Assembly (NCBI GenBank): GCA_023460155.1
Contig: JAEWRF010000100.1
Coordinates: forward strand, 1 to 23,077
Direction of reading: 5' to 3'
DNA from: Bacillota bacterium
GTDB taxonomy: Bacteria > Bacillota > Clostridia > Oscillospirales > Acutalibacteraceae
DNA: 23,077 bases
A program made the position numbers and the translations under genes. The notes beneath the pieces were generated by a model. The model worked only from the letters and a program-made list of their open reading frames with translations. It had not been told where the DNA came from and did no database searches. The stretch's first letter is position 1. Each line of letters opens with the position of its first letter. This document shows, piece after piece, positions 7,523 through 15,875 of the stretch.

Positions 7523-7555
7523 CCCCCGTTTTCCAACGAGAGCGGGGGACTTTTT
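7523..7555 (+). terminator. Rho-independent terminator inside the sugar-nucleotide gene run
   Basis: CCCCCG (7523-7528) pairs with CGGGGG (7543-7548), followed by AC and five T residues (7551-7555). It lies 10 bases past the wbpA stop and would separate wbpD-E-A from wbpB-I-GT. The next 159 bases up to wbpB hold a T7 run at 7661-7667 and small hairpins, but no promoter that I can defend. Confidence 0.78.
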
Positions 7556-7714
7556 CGGGGTGGCGCGACGCCGCTGTCAAAGGCCCGCCGTTTAGCCGGT
7601 GCGGTGATTTAACCGATACGGGCGGGACGGACGTGGGATGCTCCCGGGACGTTGCACGACTTTTTTTGAATAGAGAGCTATGAATTTTCCAAAACTAAAA
7701 AATAGGTGATTGTA

Positions 7715-8815
7715 ATGAAAAAATATCGTTTTGCTCTGATCGGATGCGGACGGATCTCCAAAAATCATATCGCCGCGGCGATTGCGAATCAGGAGATTAT
7801 GGAGCTTGCCGCGGTTTGTGACCCGGTGACGGCGAACGCGGAGAAGAAGGCGGCCGATTATTTTGCCGCCACAGGGAAAAAGCCCGCAATCTACGCCGAT
7901 TACAAAAAGATGCTGGAGGAGCTGCCGGTTGACTGCTGCTCGATTGCGACCGAGAGCGGCTACCACGCCGCCATCGCGCTCGACTGCATCCGCCATGGCA
8001 AGAACGTGCTGGTGGAGAAGCCGATGGCGCTCAACACAAAAGACGCTGAGCAAATGATCAGCGAAGCAAAAGCGAAGGGCGTTACGCTCGGCGTGTGCCA
8101 CCAGAACCGCTTTAACGCGCCCGTTCAGCAGCTGCACAAGGCGCTCACGGACGGCCGGTTCGGCAAGCTGGTCAACGGAACTGCGCGCATCCTCTGGAAC
8201 CGCACGATGCCTTACTATGAGCAGGCTCCGTGGCGCGGCACCTGGGCGCAGGACGGCGGCACGCTGATGAACCAGTGCATTCACGGAATCGACCTGCTGC
8301 AGTGGAACCTAGGCGGGGAACCGGATACCGTCATGGCGATGACGGGCAACTATCTGCGCGACATCGAGGCCGAGGATTTCGGCTCAATCCTGATCCGCTT
8401 CAAGAACGGCGCGATCGGCATTGTAGAAGGAACCGCCTGCATTTACCCGAAAAACCTGGAAGAGACGCTTTCCATTTCCGGAGCTACCGGCACGGCGGTG
8501 ATCGGCGGCCTTGCCGTCAACCGCGTGCAGACCTGGAATTTCTCCGCTCCGGCGGAGCAGGATGCCGAGGTGGAGAAGCTGGCAGGCACCGACCCGAAGG
8601 ACGTATACGGCAGCGGGCACAACGCGCTCTATAAAAACTACATCGAAGCCGTGGATTCCCACACCGACCCGCTCGTAAGCGGCACGGAGGGCATCAAGGG
8701 CATGAAGATCATTCTGGCAGCGTACAAGTCGCAGAAGACGGGCACGGCTGTAAAATTCGACGGACTCGACTTCTCCACGCTGGAGATGTCGCACGACGAC
8801 GTCGCGGTGAAATAA
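7715..8815 (+). CDS. wbpB: UDP-N-acetyl-glucuronate 3-dehydrogenase, Gfo/Idh/MocA family (WbpB/WlbA type)
   Basis: A 366-residue Gfo/Idh/MocA oxidoreductase from the ATG at 7715, which is preceded by AGGTGA at 7704-7709. A GTG nine bases upstream lies in the Shine-Dalgarno and is less likely. The Rossmann motif is ALIGCGRISKNH at 7-18 and the family EKP is at 101-103. GGTLMNQCIHGIDLLQW carries the conserved His, and the body matches WlbA/WbpB. These enzymes oxidise C3 of UDP-GlcNAcA using tightly held NAD that is regenerated by 2-oxoglutarate, which links them to WbpE. The epimerase gene follows after 11 bases. Confidence 0.9.
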   Translation: MKKYRFALIGCGRISKNHIAAAIANQEIMELAAVCDPVTANAEKKAADYFAATGKKPAIYADYKKMLEELPVDCCSIATESGYHAAIALDCIRHGKNVLVEKPMALNTKDAEQMISEAKAKGVTLGVCHQNRFNAPVQQLHKALTDGRFGKLVNGTARILWNRTMPYYEQAPWRGTWAQDGGTLMNQCIHGIDLLQWNLGGEPDTVMAMTGNYLRDIEAEDFGSILIRFKNGAIGIVEGTACIYPKNLEETLSISGATGTAVIGGLAVNRVQTWNFSAPAEQDAEVEKLAGTDPKDVYGSGHNALYKNYIEAVDSHTDPLVSGTEGIKGMKIILAAYKSQKTGTAVKFDGLDFSTLEMSHDDVAVK

Positions 8816-8826
8816 GGCGGATGAGC

Positions 8827-9918
8827 ATGAAGATTGTAACCGTAGTCGGCGCGCGTCCGCAGTTTATCAAGGCGTCGGTGGTTTCCCGGGCGCTTAAACC
8901 GGTTTGTGAAGAAGTGATTGTGCACACCGGGCAGCATTACGACCGGAACATGTCGGACGTGTTTTTCGAGGAGCTGCAGATTCCGCACCCGGCCTATAAC
9001 CTCGGGGTCGGCTCGGGCTCGCACGGCAAGCAGACCGGCGAGATGCTGATGAAAATTGAAGAAGTGATTTTCACGGAGAAGCCGGATGTGCTGCTTGTTT
9101 ACGGCGACACCAACTCCACGTTGGCCGGTGCTCTGGCGGCTTCCAAGCTGCACATCCCGGTGGCGCACGTGGAAGCGGGCCTGCGCTCCTACAACAGGCG
9201 CATGCCGGAGGAGCAGAACCGCGTGCTGACCGATCACATTTCCGAGTGGCTGTTCTGCCCGACGAAAACCGCCGTGGAAAACCTCGCCAAAGAGGGGATC
9301 AGCAGGGGCGTATCGGTTACCGGGGACGTCATGCTTGATTCCGTCCAGCATTTTCTCCGTCTCGCAAAGCAGGACCCTGCAAAGACGGCAATTTACGGTA
9401 CGCTCGGAATCACGCCGAAAGGCTACCGCCTGGCGACGCTGCACCGTGCGGAGACGACCGACGGCGGGCTCCCGGCGGTTAAACGGATCTTCGACGCGTT
9501 TGAGCGGCTCCCCGAGCCGGTGGTGATCCCGATCCACCCGCGCACCCGTCCGCTCGCCGAGGAAGCGGTGAAAGAATACGGTTACCGCAATATCCGGCTG
9601 ATCGATCCCGTCGGGTATCTCGAGATGCTCCTGCTGACGAGCGGCTCCCGTCAGGTGCTGACCGATTCGGGCGGGCTGCAGAAGGAAGCGTGGTTCATGG
9701 AGGTCCCCTGCGTGACGCTCCGCTCCGAGACGGAGTGGGTGGAAACGCTCGAGGGGAACTGGAATGTTCTTGCTTCTCTGGAGACGGAAGATATTTTAAG
9801 CAAGGCCCTGCATACCGTGCCGGATTTTTCGGCGCGTAACCGGAAACCCTTCGGCGACGGCAACGCCTCCGGGAAAATCGCTTCCGCGCTTGCGGAGTGG
9901 GGGAAATCGCTGGAATGA
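8827..9918 (+). CDS. wbpI: UDP-2,3-diacetamido-2,3-dideoxy-glucuronate 2-epimerase (WbpI/WlbD type, non-hydrolysing)
   Basis: A 363-residue UDP-GlcNAc 2-epimerase fold. KIVTVVGARPQFIKA at the N-terminus, YGDTNSTLAGALAA, HVEAGLRSYNRRMPEEQNR and LTDSGGLQKEA are the classic motifs of non-hydrolysing epimerases. With WbpA, B, D and E neighbours the likely substrate is UDP-GlcNAc3NAcA, giving UDP-ManNAc3NAcA. A plain UDP-GlcNAc 2-epimerase (MnaA) role is the alternative. AAGGCGG lies six bases before the ATG at 8827, so I prefer it to the in-frame ATG at 8821. The stop overlaps the glycosyltransferase start as ATGA. Confidence 0.88.
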   Translation: MKIVTVVGARPQFIKASVVSRALKPVCEEVIVHTGQHYDRNMSDVFFEELQIPHPAYNLGVGSGSHGKQTGEMLMKIEEVIFTEKPDVLLVYGDTNSTLAGALAASKLHIPVAHVEAGLRSYNRRMPEEQNRVLTDHISEWLFCPTKTAVENLAKEGISRGVSVTGDVMLDSVQHFLRLAKQDPAKTAIYGTLGITPKGYRLATLHRAETTDGGLPAVKRIFDAFERLPEPVVIPIHPRTRPLAEEAVKEYGYRNIRLIDPVGYLEMLLLTSGSRQVLTDSGGLQKEAWFMEVPCVTLRSETEWVETLEGNWNVLASLETEDILSKALHTVPDFSARNRKPFGDGNASGKIASALAEWGKSLE

Positions 9919-11159
9919 ACATCATCTATATCAATCACTACGCGGGCTCGGATCGGCACGGCATGGAGTTCCGCCCGTTCTTCATGGCCAAGCGCTGGGC
10001 ACAGCAGGGCCATCAGGTTACGATCGCTGCAAGTTCCTTTTCCCATCTTCGTACGAAGAACCCGGAAATCGGGGAGAAAAAATTCGAAGAGCAAATGCTT
10101 GACGGAATTCGCTATTTCTGGATTCACGGGAATTCCTATCAGGGCAACGGAATGGGACGCATCAAGAATATGCTCTCGTTCCTTTCCGGGCTGTACAAAT
10201 ACGAAAAGCAGATTGCGGCGCAGGGAAAGCCGGACGCGGTCATTGCTTCCTCGACCTACCCGCTTGACATTTACCCCGCGCGCCGCATCGCAAAGAAGTA
10301 CGGGGCCATGCTGATTTACGAGGTGCACGATCTTTGGCCTTTGAGCCCGATTGAGCTGGGGGGTATGAGTCCGCACCATCCCTACATCATGCTGATGCAG
10401 GCGGCGGAAAATTACTGCTACCGCCACAGCGATTATGTTGTGTCGCTGCTCCCCAACGCGAAAGAGCACATGGTGGAGCATGGGCTTAAACCGGAGAAAT
10501 TCGTCTTTATCCCGAATGGCATTGTCAAGGCAGACTGGGAACGGCCGATGGCCGATATGCCGGTTTATTGCGATAAGTTCCGGGAATACCGGGAAGAGGG
10601 CAATTTTCTCATCGGGTATACCGGCGCGCACGGTATCGCCAACGCCTTGGACAGTTACGTGGAGGCCGGCGAAATGCTGCGCGGCAAAAGAATCAAGCTG
10701 CTTTCCTTCGGACCGGGCCCCGAACGCGACCGCCTGATTCAGAAGGTGCATGACCTCGACCTTGACGAAGTGGTGGAATTTCTGCCGCCGGTCAGGCGCG
10801 GGCAGGTTCCGGAGCTGCTGGATCAGCTGGACGCACTGTATATCGGGCTGCAGCGCCAGCCGCTGTTCCGTTTTGGGGTGAGCCCGAATAAGCTGATGGA
10901 CTATATGATGGCAGGAAAGCCTGTGATTTTCGCCATAGACGCGCCGAACGATATGGTAAAGGACGCAGGCTGCGGCATCTCCATTCCGCCGGAGGACAGC
11001 GCTGCCATCGCACAGGCTGCAGAGCAGCTTGCCGCACTCCCCAGGGAAGAGCTGGATGCAATGGGCAGGCGCGGGCGCGAGTATATTCTGGAAAACAATG
11101 AATACGACGTTCTGTCACAGAAATTCCTCGACGTTTTCAGCAGACCTAAAATCAAATAA
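9915..11159 (+). CDS. GT4-family glycosyltransferase
   Basis: A 414-residue GT-B fold glycosyltransferase starting at the ATG that overlaps the epimerase stop, which implies translational coupling. The N-terminal domain begins NIIYINHYAGSDRHGMEFRP and contains YEVHDLWPLSPIE. The C-terminal nucleotide-binding domain has GYTGAHGIANALDSY, LLSFGPGP and FGVSPNKLMDYMMAGKPVI, typical of GT4 enzymes. No membrane segment is obvious, so it is probably a peripheral cytosolic enzyme. Its position suggests that it uses UDP-ManNAc3NAcA or adds the next sugar, but neither donor nor acceptor can be read from sequence. It is the only glycosyltransferase in the window and ends at a terminator. Confidence 0.85.
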   Translation: MNIIYINHYAGSDRHGMEFRPFFMAKRWAQQGHQVTIAASSFSHLRTKNPEIGEKKFEEQMLDGIRYFWIHGNSYQGNGMGRIKNMLSFLSGLYKYEKQIAAQGKPDAVIASSTYPLDIYPARRIAKKYGAMLIYEVHDLWPLSPIELGGMSPHHPYIMLMQAAENYCYRHSDYVVSLLPNAKEHMVEHGLKPEKFVFIPNGIVKADWERPMADMPVYCDKFREYREEGNFLIGYTGAHGIANALDSYVEAGEMLRGKRIKLLSFGPGPERDRLIQKVHDLDLDEVVEFLPPVRRGQVPELLDQLDALYIGLQRQPLFRFGVSPNKLMDYMMAGKPVIFAIDAPNDMVKDAGCGISIPPEDSAAIAQAAEQLAALPREELDAMGRRGREYILENNEYDVLSQKFLDVFSRPKIK

Positions 11160-11171
11160 GAAATTTATAAT

Positions 11172-11212
11172 GCCGTCTTCCGGTGCTTTGCACCGGCGGG
11201 CGGTTTGTTTTT
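11172..11212 (+). terminator. Rho-independent terminator of the wbpB-I-GT segment
   Basis: The inner stem CCGGTGC (11180-11186) pairs with GCACCGG (11190-11196) across a TTT loop. The helix extends outward through wobble and GC pairs to about 11172 and 11204. The tract TTTGTTTTT follows. It begins 13 bases after the glycosyltransferase stop. Confidence 0.75.
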
Positions 11213-11311
11213 ATCCGGAATGAATGGTTACAGCGCGTTAACCAAGGTTACATGAAGATGAAAGGCATATGAATGAAATATGAACTTCTGATTACAAATC
11301 GTTTATTCCAA

Positions 11312-11339
11312 TTGACAATTTCCGCGGCCCTGTTATAAT
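11312..11339 (+). promoter_or_regulatory. Strong sigma-A-type promoter of the acylation operon
   Basis: A perfect TTGACA (11312-11317) and a perfect TATAAT (11334-11339) are separated by 16 bases, about 45 bases upstream of the DltA-like GTG. It follows a terminator, so the five acylation/deacetylation genes appear to form their own transcription unit. I see no clear operator beside it. Confidence 0.82.
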
Positions 11340-11384
11340 TAATCCATTAAAATGAGAAAACGGTGAAAGAGGGCTTCAGCGGCA

Positions 11385-12908
11385 GTGCACAATAACGTAG
11401 TTTTCTATCTGGAGCAGACCGCGCAATCCCGTCCGAACGGGACGGCCTACGCGGACGAAAAGGAATCCGTCACATTTTCGGAATTGAGAGACCGGGCGCG
11501 CGCGGTTGCCGGCAGAATCTTTGAGATTACGGGGGACTCCATCAATATCCCCGCGGTTGTTCTGCTCCCGAAAAGCGTCGCCTGTCTGACCGCCTTTTTT
11601 GGCATTACCTACAGCGCAAATTTCTATACGCCGCTTGACGTAACCTCTCCGCAGGCGCGGCTGGAAAAGATCATCGAAACGCTGCGGCCCGGGTTCGCGG
11701 TCGCCTGCGCAGATACGCTGCCGCTTGCGCGCGCACTCGGCTTTTCGGAAAGCAGCATCGTCCTTTTGGAGGATGCGGTGCACCATGAAATCCCGGAGGA
11801 AAAAATCGGACGGGCGCTCGCCCGCAAGGTCGACACCGATCCGCTCTATGTTCTGTTCACCTCAGGCTCGACCGGCGTGCCGAAGGGCGTGACGATCTGT
11901 CACCGCTCCGTGTTGGATTACATTGAATGGTGCTGTGAAACCTTCCGGTTTGATGAGCGGACCCGGTTCGGGAATCAGGCGCCGTTTTTCTTTGATAATT
12001 CCATATTGGATATTTACTGCACGCTCAAAACAGGCGCGTCGATGGTCATTATCCCGGAGCGTCTGTTCAGTTTCCCAATTAAGCTCACCGAATTTCTGGA
12101 CGAGCGGGAGATCAACACAATCTTCTGGGTGCCTTCGGCGCTGATTCACACCGCGAATTCCGGCGTGCTGGAAAAGCATTGCCCAAAATTTCTGGAAAAG
12201 GTGCTGTTCTGCGGCGAAGTCATGCCGAACAAACAGCTCAATATTTGGCGCAGGGCTCTGCCGCAGGCGATGTACGCCAACCTGTACGGGCCGACCGAAA
12301 TCACCGATGTGTGCGCGTATTTTATGGTGGACCGGGAGTTTTCCGACGACGAATCTCTGCCGATCGGGTATCCCTGTGCCAATACGGACATTCTGGTACT
12401 TAAGGAAGACGGTACGGCGGCAGGGGATGGGGAAACCGGGGAGCTCTGTGTGCGGGGCACTTCCCTTTCGCTGGGGTATTACAACAATCCGGAAAAGACC
12501 GCTCAGGCGTTTGTGCAGAACCCGCTGAACCGAAGTTATCCGGAACTGATTTATAAAACGGGTGATCTTGTTAAATATAATGAACGGCACGAGCTGATTT
12601 ATCTGTGCCGCAAGGATTTTCAGATCAAACATATGGGCCACCGCATTGAAATCGGGGAGATCGAAACCGCCGTAACGGCTCTGCCGGGGATGGAGAGCGG
12701 CTGCATTGTAAACGACGAATCGGCGAACCAGATCGTCCTGTTCTATCAGTCGCAGAGCCTGAAAGATGCGGATATTCTGCGGGGGCTCAGGGCGCAGCTG
12801 CCGAAATACATGCTTCCGAACCGAATGGTAAAGCTTCTGAGCATGCCGCTCAACGGCAACGGAAAAATCGACCGCGTGAAGCTGAAAAGCAGCTTAGCGC
12901 AGGAATGA
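11385..12908 (+). CDS. DltA-like amino-acid adenylating enzyme (carrier-protein ligase)
   Basis: A 507-residue ANL-superfamily adenylation enzyme, the length of DltA. The ATP loop LFTSGSTGVPKG is at 157-168, NLYGPTEITD at 299-308, YKTGDL at 390-395, and NGKIDR near 492-497 has the C-terminal catalytic Lys. QAPFFFDNSILDIY (198-211) aligns with the DltA segment whose Asp binds the amino group, here Asp204. LFCGEVMP aligns with the DltA LFCGEVLP-type segment whose Cys lines the D-Ala pocket, here Cys276. It should therefore activate a small amino acid, perhaps D-alanine, and load the neighbouring carrier protein; the exact substrate is inferred. The GTG start follows GAGGG at a 10-base distance. 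The stop overlaps the region of the carrier-protein start. Confidence 0.87.
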   Translation: MHNNVVFYLEQTAQSRPNGTAYADEKESVTFSELRDRARAVAGRIFEITGDSINIPAVVLLPKSVACLTAFFGITYSANFYTPLDVTSPQARLEKIIETLRPGFAVACADTLPLARALGFSESSIVLLEDAVHHEIPEEKIGRALARKVDTDPLYVLFTSGSTGVPKGVTICHRSVLDYIEWCCETFRFDERTRFGNQAPFFFDNSILDIYCTLKTGASMVIIPERLFSFPIKLTEFLDEREINTIFWVPSALIHTANSGVLEKHCPKFLEKVLFCGEVMPNKQLNIWRRALPQAMYANLYGPTEITDVCAYFMVDREFSDDESLPIGYPCANTDILVLKEDGTAAGDGETGELCVRGTSLSLGYYNNPEKTAQAFVQNPLNRSYPELIYKTGDLVKYNERHELIYLCRKDFQIKHMGHRIEIGEIETAVTALPGMESGCIVNDESANQIVLFYQSQSLKDADILRGLRAQLPKYMLPNRMVKLLSMPLNGNGKIDRVKLKSSLAQE

Positions 12909-12916
12909 GGAAAACA

Positions 12917-13150
12917 ATGGAAGAACAAATCCTGAACATACTTAAGGAATTCCGGCCGGATGTGGATCCGCGCGGCCGGGAGGACCTGATCGACGGAGGA
13001 CTGCTTGATTCGCTGGATATCGTCAATATTGTGGCGGAGTTCGAATCGGTGTTCGATGTTTCCATCCCGGTGGAAGAAATCGTGCCGGAGAACTTCAATT
13101 CCGCCGGGGCCATGAAGAAGATGATCGACCGGCTGAAGGACGAGGAATAG
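12917..13150 (+). CDS. Acyl/aminoacyl carrier protein (DltC-like)
   Basis: A 77-residue acidic four-helix carrier protein. GGLLDSLDIVNIV holds the phosphopantetheine attachment Ser32 in a DSLDI motif. I chose the ATG at 12917 because TGAGG lies six bases before it. The in-frame ATG at 12905 would overlap the adenylation gene but has no good ribosome site. It should carry the aminoacyl or acyl thioester made by the upstream adenylating enzyme to the membrane acyltransferase encoded 15 bases downstream. DSL-D is seen in DltC but also in other stand-alone carrier proteins. Confidence 0.87.
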   Translation: MEEQILNILKEFRPDVDPRGREDLIDGGLLDSLDIVNIVAEFESVFDVSIPVEEIVPENFNSAGAMKKMIDRLKDEE

Positions 13151-13165
13151 GCGGGGAAAAAACAT

Positions 13166-14749
13166 ATGCCGTTCAATTCGTTCCAGTTTTTTCTGTTTTT
13201 CCCGGTTGTGGGGCTGCTTTATTATGTGATACCGGCAAAGTACCGCTGGATGGAGCTTCTGGCGGTCAGCTATTTTTTCTATCTGTTCACGGGTTTCCGG
13301 TTCGTGGCGTTCCTGCTCTGCACCACCGCCACGGCTTATCTGGGCGGCCTCGTCATGGGGGAGGCCGACAAAAGCCTTGCGCTTCTGCTCGCGCCTGAAA
13401 ACTGCCTCTCCAAGGAACAGAAGAAAGAGGCGCGCGCTCAGTGCAAGCGGAAGAAAAAGCAGATTGCCGCCATGGTGCTGTGCGTCAATTTCGGAATTCT
13501 GGCCGTGCTGAAATACCTGAACTTCTTTGACGGAACGGTCGACGCACTGCTCCGTCTGTTTCACGCTCCGGGCGCTCTGCCGATGCTCCGCCTGGTGCTG
13601 CCGCTCGGCATTTCGTTCTATACGTTCCAGGCAATGGGCTATGTGATCGACGTTTACCGGGGGAAGTTCCCGCCGGAAAGGAATCCGGCGAAGTTCGCGC
13701 TGTTCCTCGCGTTTTTCCCGCAGATACTGGAAGGCCCCATCGGGCGCTACAGCGACCTTGCACCGCAGCTGTACGCTCCCCATGAGCTGGATTACGACGG
13801 CGCCAAGTATGCTTTGCAGCTGATGCTCTGGGGCTATTTTAAAAAAGTCGTCATCGCGGACCGTGCGGCCATTCTGGTTAATATGGTCTACAAGGATTAC
13901 CACGCTTACAGCGGGCTGCAGGTTGCCTTCGTTTCGGTTGTTTACGCCGTGCAGATTTACGCCGATTTCTCCGGCTGTGTCGATATCGCGACGGGTGCGG
14001 CTCAGTTTTTCGGCATCCGTCTGGCGCAGAATTTTGACCGCCCCTATTTCTCCAAGACGGTTTCGGAATTCTGGCGGCGCTGGCATATGACGCTGGGTTC
14101 CTGGTTCCGGGATTACCTGTTCTACCCGGTTTCTCTTTCCAAAGCCGGGTCGAAGCTCGGCAAATTCTGCCGGCAGCATTTTGGCGTTTCGTTCGGCAAA
14201 AACGCGCCGGCGGTGCTGGGACTTTCCGTTGTGTGGATCACCACGGGCTTATGGCACGGGGCCGACTGGCACTATGTGCTCTACGGCGTCTATTACGGCG
14301 TGCTGATTATTGCGGCTCTGCTCTGCAGGCCGCTGATTCAGAAGCTGACGGAGCTTCTGCAGATCCGGACGGAGGGATTTGGTTTCAAGCTGTTCCGCAC
14401 CCTGCGGACCTTTGCACTCGTGTGCTTCGGCTTTATCCTGTTCCGCGCCGAGAACATGGGGCAGGCGCTGGGAATCATGAAGTCAATTTTCACCCTGTAC
14501 CGGCCTGCGGTTTCCGCCACGTTTTTTACCGGTGATTTTTCGAAGTTTGACCTCGCTGTGCTTGCACTTTCCACCGGCGTCCTTTTCACGGTAAGCCTGC
14601 TCCAGCGGAAAGGGCATCTGCGCGAGACATTGGCGAAAAAGCCCGTGCTGCTGCGCTGGTCGGTCTACTGCACCGCACTCCTGTCTCTGATTTTCTTCGG
14701 CGTTCTGGCCGTGAACGATCCCACCCAGTTTATTTACTTCCAGTTTTAG
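13166..14749 (+). CDS. MBOAT-family membrane O-acyltransferase (AlgI/DltB-like)
   Basis: A 527-residue polytopic protein with roughly ten hydrophobic segments. LPLGISFYTFQAMGYVIDVYRG near 148-169, FFPQILEGPIGRY, QIYADFSGCVDIATGAA, FWRRWHMTLGSWFRDYLFYP and GLWHGADWHYVLYGVYYG are the conserved MBOAT series. His364 in the last is the expected catalytic histidine. It is longer than typical DltB (about 400 residues) and closer to AlgI/PatA-type O-acyltransferases. A cytoplasmic charged insert lies around 70-105 (KEQKKEARAQCKRKKKQ). It probably passes the carrier-bound group across the membrane to an envelope acceptor. Confidence 0.9.
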   Translation: MPFNSFQFFLFFPVVGLLYYVIPAKYRWMELLAVSYFFYLFTGFRFVAFLLCTTATAYLGGLVMGEADKSLALLLAPENCLSKEQKKEARAQCKRKKKQIAAMVLCVNFGILAVLKYLNFFDGTVDALLRLFHAPGALPMLRLVLPLGISFYTFQAMGYVIDVYRGKFPPERNPAKFALFLAFFPQILEGPIGRYSDLAPQLYAPHELDYDGAKYALQLMLWGYFKKVVIADRAAILVNMVYKDYHAYSGLQVAFVSVVYAVQIYADFSGCVDIATGAAQFFGIRLAQNFDRPYFSKTVSEFWRRWHMTLGSWFRDYLFYPVSLSKAGSKLGKFCRQHFGVSFGKNAPAVLGLSVVWITTGLWHGADWHYVLYGVYYGVLIIAALLCRPLIQKLTELLQIRTEGFGFKLFRTLRTFALVCFGFILFRAENMGQALGIMKSIFTLYRPAVSATFFTGDFSKFDLAVLALSTGVLFTVSLLQRKGHLRETLAKKPVLLRWSVYCTALLSLIFFGVLAVNDPTQFIYFQF

Positions 14750-14760
14750 GAGAATTTTTT

Positions 14761-15831
14761 ATGGGAAGACTGATCCGAAAATGTCTGCTGCTCACAGGGA
14801 TAATGGTATGCCTTGTGGGCGGAATTTCCGCCGCGATCCTGTTCGGCCTTCCGTCTCAGTTCAGCGGCACCTATCAGCATGCTCTGGTGCTGCAGGAGCA
14901 GGCCCTTTCGAAGGAGAAATCCCCGAAGATCGTGGTGATGGGGGATTCCAGCGTGCCGTTCAGCCTGGATTCCTCCTTGATGAGCCGGATAACCAAACGT
15001 CCGGTCCAGACTTTGGCGCTCCACTCCGGAACAGGCATCGGCTATATCCTGCGCCTTTCCGAAAGCGGCATCCGCCGCGGGGATATCGTGGTGCTGGAGC
15101 TTACCCCGGACAGTGAGGATTCCTTCAGCCCGAGCATCGTTTTAACGGCCTGCGAGAACAATTTCAGCATGTACCGCGCATTCTCCCAGGAGGAGTGGGG
15201 CGAGGTAATCCGGTATTACCCCACGTTCCTGATCAAAAAAGTGAAATATTACTTTCATGACCGCGATCAGGAGGTGCCCTCCTATTCCATTCGCGCGTTT
15301 GACGGCAACGGGAACTACGACTACCAACGCACGGGCTGCCTGCTTCCGGGCCGGCTGAAGCCGGACGAGGTTTCCGCTTTCAGCCCGATGAGCTACAGTC
15401 CGGGCCTGATTAGCACCTTGAACGACTATAACAGTTATTGCCTGCAAAAGGGAGCAACCTTCTTGGTTTCCTTCCCTCCCTATTTAAAGGAATCTCTTTC
15501 CGACAGTTCCGGAGAGCTGAATAGCGTGCAGAAAACGCTTTCCCAAAAGCTGAAGGCGCCTGTCATCACCCAGCTCAGCACGCGGCAGCTGCCGAGAAAA
15601 TATTTTTACGATAATGTTACGCACTGCAATACGGTCGGCGCAGATAAGGTGACGTCCGATCTCGCGCATGAAATCCTAACTTATCTGCACCGGAGTGCCG
15701 CAAAGGCGACGGTTGCCCGGATCGGAGAAAAGAAACCTGCTGCACCCTTTGCCCGGAGCATTACCGGCATCCCGAAGCCCCCTGCGGTTCACGGGCCGAA
15801 GGGACCCAAAGCGAAAGCACATAAGATGTAA
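14761..15831 (+). CDS. Membrane-anchored SGNH-fold protein, partner of the MBOAT enzyme
   Basis: A 356-residue protein with an N-terminal transmembrane anchor at about 8-29. VVMGDSSVPFSLDSS at 58-72 contains the SGNH block-I GDS with nucleophile Ser63. YFYDNVTHCNTVGADK at 281-296 supplies Asp284 and His288 in a D-x3-H arrangement seen in AlgJ/DltD-like partners. The catalytic domain would face outside the membrane. DltD and AlgJ/AlgX proteins complete acyl transfer to the glycan in related systems. The last 35 residues are a Pro/Lys/His-rich basic tail, which may bind anionic wall polymers. AGGAG lies before the ATG, 12 bases after the MBOAT stop. It is not a clear DltD by length or motif. 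Confidence 0.75.
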   Translation: MGRLIRKCLLLTGIMVCLVGGISAAILFGLPSQFSGTYQHALVLQEQALSKEKSPKIVVMGDSSVPFSLDSSLMSRITKRPVQTLALHSGTGIGYILRLSESGIRRGDIVVLELTPDSEDSFSPSIVLTACENNFSMYRAFSQEEWGEVIRYYPTFLIKKVKYYFHDRDQEVPSYSIRAFDGNGNYDYQRTGCLLPGRLKPDEVSAFSPMSYSPGLISTLNDYNSYCLQKGATFLVSFPPYLKESLSDSSGELNSVQKTLSQKLKAPVITQLSTRQLPRKYFYDNVTHCNTVGADKVTSDLAHEILTYLHRSAAKATVARIGEKKPAAPFARSITGIPKPPAVHGPKGPKAKAHKM

Positions 15832-15875
15832 GGCCGGTTCCGGCTGCCCGCCGGAGAAGGAATCGGGGTAGAAAG

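Noticed and set aside
7652..7684. TTGCAC and TATGAA as a promoter for wbpB
   Set aside because: The spacing is 21 bases and both hexamers are poor matches.
12746..14179. A 477-codon minus-strand frame opposite the carrier-protein and MBOAT genes
   Set aside because: It lies antisense to well-supported genes, is rich in Arg/His/Gln from mirrored GC-rich codons, and shows no family motif.
11385..15831. Calling the operon a standard dltABCD teichoic-acid D-alanylation operon
   Set aside because: Gene order, MBOAT length and the SGNH motifs differ from DltB and DltD; only the adenylation enzyme and carrier protein are convincingly Dlt-like.
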